From a virus, in IMG/VR virus record IMGVR_UViG_3300023184_000034, positions 97,030 through 161,029 of that record: a DNA stretch of 64,000 nt; one strand, given 5' to 3'. The position numbers were made by a program, and so were the translations under genes. The notes beneath the pieces were generated by a model. That model saw only the letters and a list, made by a program, of their open reading frames with translations, had not been told where the DNA came from and searched no databases. The stretch's first letter is position 1. Every line of letters starts with the position of its first letter. This document shows positions 17,202 to 24,203 of this stretch, piece after piece.

Positions 17202-17575
17202 TATATACCCTTGTACTTGCCAGCTTGTATGTGTTCTTGTATATCGTCGTGCATTTTGGAACAAGCTTCTTTGCACATCTTTTCTTCTAATTCATCGGGC
17301 AATTCACGTATGGGGAATTTTTCTTTGTACTGTTTATAGCATTCTTTTATGGCTTCGGCAAACATGGTGGCTTGTACCGGCTTCTTGGCATTGACCAAAT
17401 CTAAACATTTAACTAAAACTGGAAAAACGTGACGACGGTATATATGGTCGTCGTTGTGCATGAAATGCAACAAGTCTTCTATTAGATCGTAGTCTAACTC
17501 ACGTTTATCGCCATGTTGTTTAACATATGCTAATTCTTTAAAATTAGCGTTTTCTAATAACTCTTTTATAAGCAT
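17201..17575 (-). CDS. Small helical hypothetical protein with tag-like N-terminus
   Basis: 124 residues from the ATG at 17575, which has GGGA eight bases upstream; an ATG at 17587 would add four residues but lacks a ribosome site. N-terminus MLIKELLENANFKE matches the MLLREL pattern of the two following genes. The remainder is helical and charged with Cys-containing EEKMCKEACSKMHDD. First gene of the late unit that runs to 12550. Function unknown. Confidence 0.65.
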   Translation of the reverse strand: MLIKELLENANFKELAYVKQHGDKRELDYDLIEDLLHFMHNDDHIYRRHVFPVLVKCLDLVNAKKPVQATMFAEAIKECYKQYKEKFPIRELPDELEEKMCKEACSKMHDDIQEHIQAGKYKGI

Positions 17576-17591
17576 TTTTATTCCCAACAGA

Positions 17592-17616
17592 ATACTCTGG
17601 ATTTAGAGTATTTATC
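17592..17616 (-). promoter_or_regulatory. Late promoter GATAAATACTC with overlapping leader hairpin
   Basis: Minus-strand GATAAATA at 17616-17609, a near-perfect T4 late motif. It runs into an inverted repeat ATACTCT / AGAGTAT (17611-17605 and 17598-17592) with a 6-base loop, so the late transcript would begin in or next to a hairpin. The unit served is 17575 to 12550. Confidence 0.7.
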
Positions 17617-17634
17617 GCTTTTACGATCATTAGG

Positions 17635-18258
17635 CTATGCTTTGATAATGCGAGAAACCTTGGATATACTACCGCCAAGGTGCATTTTTGACATGAGTAA
17701 GTTGTTATCACCTGTTACATAGAAGTGTGTACCGCCCCAACTGCGATTCCTTGTCAAGGCTGCTATACAACTCTTTGTTAGTTTGAGTTTTTTATTACAT
17801 GATGCCCATGATATAAATGCACTGTGTTCCTGTGTAGTTTTACCCAGCGTCACTCGGAAATCGTAGTTCATCTTGGGCATAATCACAGTATCAGAACTCA
17901 GTGACACATTGGCCGGCGGCGCACAAACATACTTGACCCTGTTGCTGTCCAACTTTGCTAAATCATCTATATGACTTTTATTATTTGTGTACACAGTAAT
18001 CCATGGGTTTTCTATCCTGATATTTAAATCAACCGATATAGACAACACTTTATACAGAGACAACGCATAGTCCTTGTCTTCAAAACTTTTAAAACTTAGA
18101 GATCCAGGCCGAGAACTTGGAGAAATGCTACTTTTTTGCAACATGTTCAAACAGTGTTGCCAATCACCGTTGCGAAAGAAGTGTGCATTGGAACACACCA
18201 ACACTATCTTGTATTGGTATATCCCCATGAACAACTTGCTAGTGGTTTTAACTAACAT
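17635..18258 (-). CDS. Hypothetical protein downstream of clpA
   Basis: 207 residues. ATG at 18258 overlaps the end of clpA by 11 bases, so it is probably translated by coupling; the next methionine (18228) has no ribosome site. The chain mixes beta-like segments (KIVLVCSNAHFFRNGDW, WITVYTNN, VKYVCAPP) and ends with GTHFYVTGDNNLLMSKMHLG. I recall similar proteins in other marine T4-like phages, without function. Last gene of the dnaJ-def-clpA operon. Confidence 0.6.
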   Translation of the reverse strand: MLVKTTSKLFMGIYQYKIVLVCSNAHFFRNGDWQHCLNMLQKSSISPSSRPGSLSFKSFEDKDYALSLYKVLSISVDLNIRIENPWITVYTNNKSHIDDLAKLDSNRVKYVCAPPANVSLSSDTVIMPKMNYDFRVTLGKTTQEHSAFISWASCNKKLKLTKSCIAALTRNRSWGGTHFYVTGDNNLLMSKMHLGGSISKVSRIIKA

Positions 18259-20527
18259 TCATCTCAACCAACGAAGTAGTGGAATCCACTGTTAGCAACG
18301 GCGTTTTTGATTCCTTGGGAGTTGACAACAACACCAACTTGTCGTCTTGAACTGTGATGTTTAGTACTCCGCCGTTCTTTAAATTACCAAACAACATGAG
18401 CTTTGCCATCGGACGTTTGATTTCCTTGTCAATCACACGTTGTAACGGACGTGCGCCCATCTTGGGATCAAAACCTTTGGTAATAAGCCAGTTAGTACTT
18501 TCCTTATCTAACTTGATACGAATGCCTTTTTCTTTAACTTGAGCACGTAACTCATCCATAAATTTAACAATAACCTTGGTCATAGACTCTTTGCCCAACT
18601 TGTTAAAAGTCATAATACCATCCAATCGATTACGGAACTCTGGTGTAAAGAATTTCTTCAAATCTGCATCACTGTAATCTTTTTCCTGTGCGCCAAAACC
18701 AATGGCATTCTTTTCCGCAGATTGTGCGCCAGCATTGGTAGTGAGGATAAGAATCAAATTACGGCAATCTGCTTGTTTGCCATTTGACCCTGTGACAAAA
18801 CCGTTATCCATCATTTGCAACAACACAGTTGTGACATCTGGATGCGATTTTTCAACTTCATCAAACAACAACACTGCATTTGGATTCTCTTGAATCTGTG
18901 TGATTAGCAATCCAGCGTTCTCCTCAAACCCCACATAGCCAGGAGGACTACCGATCAGTTTGGAAATGCTGTGCTTTTCTTGGTATTCTGACATGTCAAA
19001 TCTCAACAACTTGACACTCAAGTGCTTGGCCAGTGATTTGGCAGTTTCGGTCTTGCCGCAACCCGTGGGCCCCATGAACACAAATGATCCAATGGGTTTA
19101 TTTTCTGATTTTAATCCAGCCTGCGCCACCATGATCTTATCCACAACTTCTGTAAGAGCAAGATCTTGCCCGTAAACTTCACGTTGCAAGTTTTCTTGTA
19201 GCATGGAAAGATTGCTGGATTCTGTTTCCATGATCTTTTCTTCAGGCATTTGAATCATCTTGGCCAGTTCAAACTGAATTTCACGCTCGCCAATGATTCG
19301 ATCATCTGCAAGTTTGAGATTAAAACGACTACATGCCAAATCGATCAAGTCAATTGCTTTGTCTGGCAACTTCTTGTCTGTTTGATATTTGACTGACAAT
19401 TTAATAGCAGCATCCAGTGCATCATCACGTATTTTAACCTTGTGGAAACCTTCGTAGTATTTCTTAATACCTTTGAGGATTTGTTTGGTAACTTCCACGG
19501 TGGGCTCGTCAACTGTGATGCGTTGAAACCTGCGCATCAGCGCACGATCCTTTTCAAAGTGCTTGCGATATTCTTCCCATGTGGTTGATGCAATGACTTT
19601 GATGTTGCCTTTGCTCAGTGCAGGTTTCATCATGTTGGCAAGGTCGTTTGAACTGTTGCCACCTGCGCCAGCACCACTAATCATGTGAGCTTCGTCGATA
19701 AACAACACAGTTTTGCCTTTCTTCTGCAATGCCTTAATAACATGCTTGAATCTTTCTTCAAAGTCTCCACGATACTTGCTGCCAGCCAGCATAGCACTGA
19801 TATCTAAACTGTAAACTTTGTATTCTTTGAGAAATTCTGGAACAGCACCATTCACAATATTGTGTGCAAGGCCTTCAGCAATAGCAGTCTTGCCCACGCC
19901 AGGATCACCAACTAAAATCACATTATTTTTATTGCGACGACCCAATGCCAGTGCAATATTTTCTAATTCGTCAATACGACCAATAACTGGATCAATCTTT
20001 TGTTTTTCAACCATGTCGTTTAGATTGGTTGTAAACGCACGAAGTGCTCTGTCGCTTTGATTGTCTGTGCCAGATTCTTCTTCAGATTCTTCAGAATTGC
20101 TGTTATTAACAAAGTCATTGAACTTGTCTTTATCGATTTTGGCCTTTTGGATGTAATAATGTGCCCAGCTGCGTTTTTCACCAATCATGCTCATGAACAC
20201 ATCAGTGGGTTCAATACGTTGCCTACCGTTAAACAACACTTGTGTAAATGCACGATTAAGCACACGCTCTACACTTTGAGTTTTCTTTGGTTTAACAACC
20301 ACATCAGTGATGGTGATTTCTTGACACTTGTTGTGCAAATAATCTGTTAGATCATTTTTAAGTTCGTCAAGATTTGCGCCAAATCCTGTGATCACGTTTC
20401 CAAATGGTTCCTCCAACAACATGGCATACAATAAATGTTCTATTGTAAGATACTCGTGATGAAGTTTTTTAGCTGTATCAATTGCTTTTTCAAATACCGC
20501 TTGTAGGTTATCACTTGGTTCAACCAT
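18248..20527 (-). CDS. clpA: ClpA-type AAA+ unfoldase, full length
   Basis: 759 residues, the length of E. coli ClpA (758). ClpA unfolds substrates and feeds them to the ClpP protease. An N-terminal double Clp-N domain (residues 1-145) is followed by D1 with Walker A GDPGVGKT and Walker B LFIDEAH, then D2 with GPTGCGKTET, LLFDEVEKSHPDV and the arginine region FTPEFRNRLD. The IGF motif in KNAIGFGAQE sits where ClpA has its IGL loop that docks on ClpP, so this protein should be able to engage the host peptidase; no clpP is visible in the window. ATG overlaps the deformylase gene by 8 bases. Targets may be host proteins or phage assembly intermediates (inference). Confidence 0.97.
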   Translation of the reverse strand: MVEPSDNLQAVFEKAIDTAKKLHHEYLTIEHLLYAMLLEEPFGNVITGFGANLDELKNDLTDYLHNKCQEITITDVVVKPKKTQSVERVLNRAFTQVLFNGRQRIEPTDVFMSMIGEKRSWAHYYIQKAKIDKDKFNDFVNNSNSEESEEESGTDNQSDRALRAFTTNLNDMVEKQKIDPVIGRIDELENIALALGRRNKNNVILVGDPGVGKTAIAEGLAHNIVNGAVPEFLKEYKVYSLDISAMLAGSKYRGDFEERFKHVIKALQKKGKTVLFIDEAHMISGAGAGGNSSNDLANMMKPALSKGNIKVIASTTWEEYRKHFEKDRALMRRFQRITVDEPTVEVTKQILKGIKKYYEGFHKVKIRDDALDAAIKLSVKYQTDKKLPDKAIDLIDLACSRFNLKLADDRIIGEREIQFELAKMIQMPEEKIMETESSNLSMLQENLQREVYGQDLALTEVVDKIMVAQAGLKSENKPIGSFVFMGPTGCGKTETAKSLAKHLSVKLLRFDMSEYQEKHSISKLIGSPPGYVGFEENAGLLITQIQENPNAVLLFDEVEKSHPDVTTVLLQMMDNGFVTGSNGKQADCRNLILILTTNAGAQSAEKNAIGFGAQEKDYSDADLKKFFTPEFRNRLDGIMTFNKLGKESMTKVIVKFMDELRAQVKEKGIRIKLDKESTNWLITKGFDPKMGARPLQRVIDKEIKRPMAKLMLFGNLKNGGVLNITVQDDKLVLLSTPKESKTPLLTVDSTTSLVEMNVS

Positions 20528-21020
20528 TACGTTTTCCTTTTCTCTTTAATAATTTCTTTTTAGCTAATGACAATTTTAATGGACTAATATTGTCTATAAA
20601 ACAAACACCATCCAAGTGGTCTAGTTCATGTTGAAAACATCTTGAATCTATTCCAGTTAGTTCTATTATACATTCTTTGTTTTGTCTGTCAATGTATCTG
20701 ACTGTAATATTGTTATGTCTGGGTACTTTTAAAATTAGTCCAGGAAAGCTCAAGCATCCTTCTTCTCCAGTGACCATATTGTTATCTCCCCACAATATCG
20801 ATGGATTGAACATACAAAACGGTACTTGATTTGTCAAGTGTATGGCAAAAACTCGTTTAAGTAAACCAACTTGATTGGCCGCTAATCCCCTGCCGTGACT
20901 CACAACCATAAGTTGAACCATGTCAACTTCTAAATTGGCCGGGTTCTGATCTTTTTCAAAATCCCAACGTTCTGCAGTTTGTTTTAGAATAAGATCAGAC
21001 GACTCTATTAATTTCAGCAT
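20520..21020 (-). CDS. def: Peptide deformylase
   Basis: 166 residues. Removes the N-formyl group from nascent proteins. All three motifs are present: GRGLAANQVG (motif I), EEGCLSFPG (motif II with the metal-binding Cys) and QHELDHLDG (motif III, HExxH). Length is typical of the full enzyme; phage versions often lack the C-terminal helix, but here a Lys-rich tail remains (KKKLLKRKGKRNG). The start lies 26 bases inside the end of the DnaJ-like gene and the stop overlaps clpA, so the three are one operon. Confidence 0.95.
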   Translation of the reverse strand: MLKLIESSDLILKQTAERWDFEKDQNPANLEVDMVQLMVVSHGRGLAANQVGLLKRVFAIHLTNQVPFCMFNPSILWGDNNMVTGEEGCLSFPGLILKVPRHNNITVRYIDRQNKECIIELTGIDSRCFQHELDHLDGVCFIDNISPLKLSLAKKKLLKRKGKRNG

Positions 21021-21855
21021 CCAGCGCCCTTAGTTTTGCTATTAAATTTTGGTCAGTAATTATTGGTGTTTTAATTTTGACCACACTGACAAATCTTCCC
21101 TTTCCTCCATTATTTACATTTGTGAAGCCAGTTCCGTGGCTAGCAAACTCAACTCCAGTTTCTACGCCTGCACGTATATCGATCTCCATGCGGTCACCTG
21201 ATATATTACTAACAGTTTTTTTACAACCCAGCATGGCTTCAATGGGAGATATTTCTATGTTGGTATACAAATCATCGCCTCGACGTTCAAACTTGGGATC
21301 TGCTTGCACTAAAATTGTCACGTTAAGGTTACCACGTTGCATTTGAGGAATGGAATCGTCTCCTAGCCCGTTGTATCTAATGGTGTCGCCGTTGGTGATT
21401 CCAGGCGGCACATTGATCTTAACTGACTGATTACGGCCACTGGGTAATTGGAAATTAGCTTCAAGTTGTTTGCCAAGATATGAATCTACCAAGCTAACTT
21501 GACACTGGATGTTTAAATCTCGATTTTTCCTTACTCCTCGCATTTGCCCAAATATATCTCCAAACGGATGGCCAGCCCCGCCAAACATTTGTCCAAAAGG
21601 ATCCTGACCACCTCCAAACGGATTTCCAGTATGAAAGTGGAATTGTGGTTGATCACCGTACATACGTTTTTGGTCGTATTCGGTTTTTTTGTTAGCATCG
21701 CTCAATGTGTCGTATGCCACACTGATATCTTTGAATTTGGCTTGGTCGCCGCCCTTGTCCGGATGGTGCTTGTTGGCCAGGCTTCGATATGCTTTTTTAA
21801 TTTGTTCTGGGTCAGCGTCTGCGCCAACACCTAGTGTTTGGTAATAGTCAGTCAT
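20995..21855 (-). CDS. cbpA: DnaJ/CbpA-like J-domain co-chaperone
   Basis: 286 residues. J-domain at residues 2-68 with the HPDK motif (KHHPDKGGDQ) that activates Hsp70 ATPase, a Gly/Phe linker (PFGGGQDPFGQMFGG) and two C-terminal substrate-binding beta domains (VDSYLGKQLEANF, IEISPIEAMLG). The Cys-rich zinc finger of classical DnaJ is absent, so it is a type II / CbpA-like protein. ATG at 21855; the only ribosome-site-like GGAG (21870-21873 on the minus strand) is 14 bases upstream and lies within one arm of the hairpin described at 21862-21909. Heads the operon with deformylase and clpA. Confidence 0.93.
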   Translation of the reverse strand: MTDYYQTLGVGADADPEQIKKAYRSLANKHHPDKGGDQAKFKDISVAYDTLSDANKKTEYDQKRMYGDQPQFHFHTGNPFGGGQDPFGQMFGGAGHPFGDIFGQMRGVRKNRDLNIQCQVSLVDSYLGKQLEANFQLPSGRNQSVKINVPPGITNGDTIRYNGLGDDSIPQMQRGNLNVTILVQADPKFERRGDDLYTNIEISPIEAMLGCKKTVSNISGDRMEIDIRAGVETGVEFASHGTGFTNVNNGGKGRFVSVVKIKTPIITDQNLIAKLRALDAEINRVV

Positions 21856-21861
21856 AGTCGT

Positions 21862-21909
21862 AAAAAAGGCTCCATTAATAGTATTAATTATACTATCTTA
21901 AATGGAGCC
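21862..21909 (-). terminator. Terminator-like hairpin after the 69-residue gene
   Basis: On the minus strand GGCTCCATT (21909-21901), an inner palindromic loop (ATAGTA / TACTAT), AATGGAGCC (21876-21868) and T6 (21867-21862): stem plus U-tract of an intrinsic terminator. It lies only six bases before the dnaJ start codon and overlaps that gene's promoter. Confidence 0.8.
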
Positions 21910-21915
21910 TGTCAA
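21887..21915 (-). promoter_or_regulatory. Consensus sigma-70 promoter of the dnaJ-def-clpA operon
   Basis: Minus strand TTGACA (21915-21910), 17-base spacer, TATAAT (21892-21887): a perfect consensus. The spacer contains the first arm of the terminator-like hairpin and the -10 lies in its loop, so a transcript begun here carries only the second arm. Confidence 0.85.
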
Positions 21916-21923
21916 TGATTTGA

Positions 21924-22133
21924 TTATTTCTTTTCTGGAACCTTGTCACCTTCTACTTTCTTGTGAACTTTGATTTTTTTACAATCTTCGGCTTGCTTAC
22001 CAGTCTTCTTGTTCATCACAGCTTTGCCTTCTTTGTCAACTCGCGGTGTGCAAACTTCTTTAGTTTCCCCGCCAGCAACTGCTGGGCTAGACAATACCAA
22101 ACATAAACCTGCTACAAATATAACATTTTTCAT
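21924..22133 (-). CDS. Small secreted protein with signal peptide
   Basis: 69 residues. Signal peptide: MKN, hydrophobic core VIFVAGLCLVLSS, cleavage expected after AVA (SSPAVA then GG). The mature part is about 49 residues, very Lys-rich with two cysteines (EVCTPRVDKE, AEDCKKIKVHKK). Probably exported to the periplasm. Lies at the end of the lysis region, followed by a terminator. Function unknown; an envelope- or lysis-related role is inference. Confidence 0.7.
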   Translation of the reverse strand: MKNVIFVAGLCLVLSSPAVAGGETKEVCTPRVDKEGKAVMNKKTGKQAEDCKKIKVHKKVEGDKVPEKK

Positions 22134-22135
22134 TT

Positions 22136-22258
22136 TTATGATCCTCTCTTAGCTATTATAGCTTGAATTTTTTCTTGGATGATCTTTGCCCAAACCGGTT
22201 GTGGCAAATTCCAACCAACAAATGCTCCCACTGCTATCCAAAATAATATATCTAACAT
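22136..22258 (-). CDS. 40-residue single-pass membrane protein
   Basis: Short gene: ATG at 22258 preceded by GGAAACAGCAT, stop TAA at 22138-22136, two bases before the next ATG. It has one clear membrane segment (ILFWIAVGAFVGWNLP) and a basic helical tail (IIQEKIQAIIAKRGS). It sits between the holin gene and the signal-peptide protein. A small lysis accessory or antiholin-like role is possible only by position. Confidence 0.65.
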   Translation of the reverse strand: MLDILFWIAVGAFVGWNLPQPVWAKIIQEKIQAIIAKRGS

Positions 22259-22270
22259 ATGCTGTTTCCT

Positions 22271-22882
22271 TTATAGAACTGGTTGGTCAAAATCTGGAAC
22301 GATTTTTTTACCACTTGCTGTTGTAGTTATTGCGGTTGCCCCACCAAACCCTGCGTTTGGAGATGAGCCTCCAAAGCCGCCTCCGCTAAAGCTACTCGGT
22401 GTTGGTGAACTAAAACCACCGGAGTTGCCGAAGCCTCCTGATTGCGGTTGGCCAAATGTTGATGACACGCCCTGAAATCCTGTTGTTGCTGTGCCTGACC
22501 CGCCATAGTTGTTTCCTCCAAAACTGCCTTGTTGTCCACTACCAAAACCACCAGCAACATTACCGGCCATGTTGTTAGTTACTGTTTGACTCGTAGAAGT
22601 TGGGTTTGCCGCTGTGCCTGCTAGTTTTTCTTGTGTACGGCCAAACGCCGCAATGCCTAAAACTGCGCCCATTGCAATGTGGAACAGGCCAGCACCTTGA
22701 AGTGTTAAAGGATTCCATTGTGTAATTGGCATGTGCATAAATGCTTGTAGTAACGACCAGCAAACTGGGAATATAGCCATGTCTAACAAACATATTAACA
22801 TGTACATCCAGCCCATAGCTGGACGCCACAATTTCTGCATCCAATCACTACTGCTACTGCTATCTTTTTCTTTATCTGCCAT
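22271..22882 (-). CDS. Holin (3-TM, GTA_holin_3TM-like) with Gly/Phe-rich tail
   Basis: 203 residues from ATG 22882 (AAAGGAG upstream; an in-frame GTG precedes it). The N-terminal 100 residues match the three-membrane-segment holin type: KLWRPAMGWMYMLICLL, a second segment around IFPVCWSLLQAFM, and LTLQGAGLFHIAMGAVLGIAAFGRTQEK, the most diagnostic part. Holins form membrane holes that release endolysin. The last 100 residues are a low-complexity Gly/Ser/Phe/Asn tail (GSFGGNN, GFGNSGGFSS) ending in VPDFDQPVL; such a tail is unusual for a holin. Belongs with the endolysin and spanins just upstream. Confidence 0.8.
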   Translation of the reverse strand: MADKEKDSSSSSDWMQKLWRPAMGWMYMLICLLDMAIFPVCWSLLQAFMHMPITQWNPLTLQGAGLFHIAMGAVLGIAAFGRTQEKLAGTAANPTSTSQTVTNNMAGNVAGGFGSGQQGSFGGNNYGGSGTATTGFQGVSSTFGQPQSGGFGNSGGFSSPTPSSFSGGGFGGSSPNAGFGGATAITTTASGKKIVPDFDQPVL

Positions 22883-22893
22883 CACCAGCTCCT

Positions 22894-23172
22894 TTAAAGC
22901 ATGTTATCATTTAGAGGTGTTAATACTTGTTCGTTCATAACCCCCAACGCTAGCTCAGCCCGCGCCGCATGCAACTTGTGTGCTGACTCATGTTGTGCCT
23001 GTTGTTCTGGTGTTAACGCTTGAAATTCCGCTAAGATGCGGGTTGTTTGTGCTGCATCGTGCTCTGCCCGTTGCTCTGTGGTCATTGCCACATATGCTTC
23101 AACAGCTGCTACGCAAGCAGATTTTGCAGCTTCCATTGCTGCTTCATTGTTTAAAATAATATCGTCCGCCAT
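22894..23172 (-). CDS. Small acidic helical protein
   Basis: 92 residues, ATG at 23172 with GGAG and a late promoter motif directly upstream. Composition is Ala/Glu/Gln rich and fully helical in appearance; TTEQRAEH and TPEQQAQHESAH form a loose internal repeat. No membrane segment. Function unknown; it is transcribed with the lysis genes. Confidence 0.6.
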   Translation of the reverse strand: MADDIILNNEAAMEAAKSACVAAVEAYVAMTTEQRAEHDAAQTTRILAEFQALTPEQQAQHESAHKLHAARAELALGVMNEQVLTPLNDNML

Positions 23173-23194
23173 TGCGTACTCCTTTGTAATACAG

Positions 23195-23473
23195 TTATTT
23201 ATCTATCAAACTTGCTTGGTATTTCGCACGTTCTTCTGCTGATTTTACTTCTATCAGCAATTCAGCAGCAACTGTTTGTGCTTTTTGTGCTGCATCCATT
23301 GCTGCTTTATGTGCAAGGTCAGTAGCTTCTGCCGCCCGAATCTTTGCATCAATTAGTGACTTTTCAGCACGTTCCAAATCTTCCACAGCAGAATCTGCAT
23401 AGTTTTTGGCACTCAAAAACAACTTTTTAAGTTTTTTTGCGGCCGATTCTTCCACCCGTCTAATAAAACTCAT
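23195..23473 (-). CDS. Small coiled-coil protein in lysis cassette
   Basis: 92 residues, Ala/Lys/Glu heptad-like helix throughout (SAVEDLERAEKSLIDAKIRA, AEATDLAHKAAMDAAQKA). Starts two bases after the stop of the o-spanin gene. It ends LIDK followed by TAA; this GATAAATAA is itself the late-promoter motif for the next gene. Function unknown. Confidence 0.6.
   Translation of the reverse strand: MSFIRRVEESAAKKLKKLFLSAKNYADSAVEDLERAEKSLIDAKIRAAEATDLAHKAAMDAAQKAQTVAAELLIEVKSAEERAKYQASLIDK
23196..23203 (-). promoter_or_regulatory. Late promoter motif GATAAATA
   Basis: Minus-strand TAGATAAATAAC, 23 bases before the ATG at 23172, overlapping the D-K-stop codons of the preceding gene. Confidence 0.55.
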
Positions 23474-23475
23474 GA

Positions 23476-23745
23476 TTATTTTCCATTGTGTATTTTTTGT
23501 TGACCGTTATACCACACAATCCAGTCGTCTACTTTGGCTTTACAATCATAGTACAGAGCGTAGTTATCGCTCACAACATCTATGATGTCACTTAGTTTGT
23601 TAACCTTGGGATCCATTTGTTTCAAGTCTGGACACGCTTCCAGCAACTCTTTGGGAACAGTGGGCCATGCTTGTTTAATAGGCACAGTATCTTTTAAACA
23701 ACCAGTTAGCAGCAACACAGGAATTAATAAAAACAATCGTTTCAT
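23476..23745 (-). CDS. Outer-membrane lipoprotein, Rz1-like o-spanin
   Basis: 89 residues with a lipoprotein signal: MKRLFLLIPVLLLTGC, lipobox LTGC. The mature chain begins LKDTVPIKQAWPTVP and is anchored in the outer membrane. Its start overlaps the i-spanin stop by 4 bases (ATGA), the classic spanin pair arrangement. Together the pair fuses inner and outer membranes as the last lysis step, implying a Gram-negative host. Confidence 0.75.
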   Translation of the reverse strand: MKRLFLLIPVLLLTGCLKDTVPIKQAWPTVPKELLEACPDLKQMDPKVNKLSDIIDVVSDNYALYYDCKAKVDDWIVWYNGQQKIHNGK

Positions 23746-24200
23746 TTATTTTCTCCTGCTGGGTTTCTTGCAGCTTTATTAAGCAGTTCAGGAACTTTGG
23801 GATCAATTTCGCACTTGCTGTTGATTACTTTTTCTACTTCTTTAATTTCAGTCTTGACTGTGTTGTAGTATTCCACACGAACTTTTTGTTTCTTTTTACG
23901 TTCTTCGTCCAGCTTCTTGCTGAATTCTTCAGATTCTTTTGCTTTGCGATCTGCTTCTGCTTGAGCTATTTGTACCTTTTCTTCCCATATTGCCTGTACA
24001 CCAGCGCCGCCATACATGAATACACAAGCCAATGTAAGTATGCCAGCCACTGGTTTAAGGAATTTAGCATATATGCCAACTGCGGGGAAATGTACCAATA
24101 TGCCACTAAGAAAAAATACTGCAAGAGATGCCCCTGCACCAACTAACCAAAACCAGGATGGAATACTACTTAATACAAAGTCGATCATCCAGATGAACAT
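23742..24200 (-). CDS. Inner-membrane protein with coiled coil, Rz-like i-spanin
   Basis: 152 residues. Hydrophobic segments at about residues 4-30 and 46-66 are followed by a charged coiled coil (AEADRKAKESEEFSKKLDEE) and a C-terminal periplasmic-type tail. Ordinary Rz has one membrane segment; the extra N-terminal segments are unusual. Position between endolysin and the lipoprotein gene supports the spanin call. Confidence 0.65.
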   Translation of the reverse strand: MFIWMIDFVLSSIPSWFWLVGAGASLAVFFLSGILVHFPAVGIYAKFLKPVAGILTLACVFMYGGAGVQAIWEEKVQIAQAEADRKAKESEEFSKKLDEERKKKQKVRVEYYNTVKTEIKEVEKVINSKCEIDPKVPELLNKAARNPAGENK

Positions 24201-24203
24201 GAC

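Noticed and set aside
17202-17276. N-terminal extension of the nucleotidyltransferase-ligase gene (MQRSLFQNARRYTRTHTS)
   Set aside because: It overlaps the preceding gene; the ATG at 17201 is coupled to that gene's stop and gives the MLLREL start shared with neighbours.
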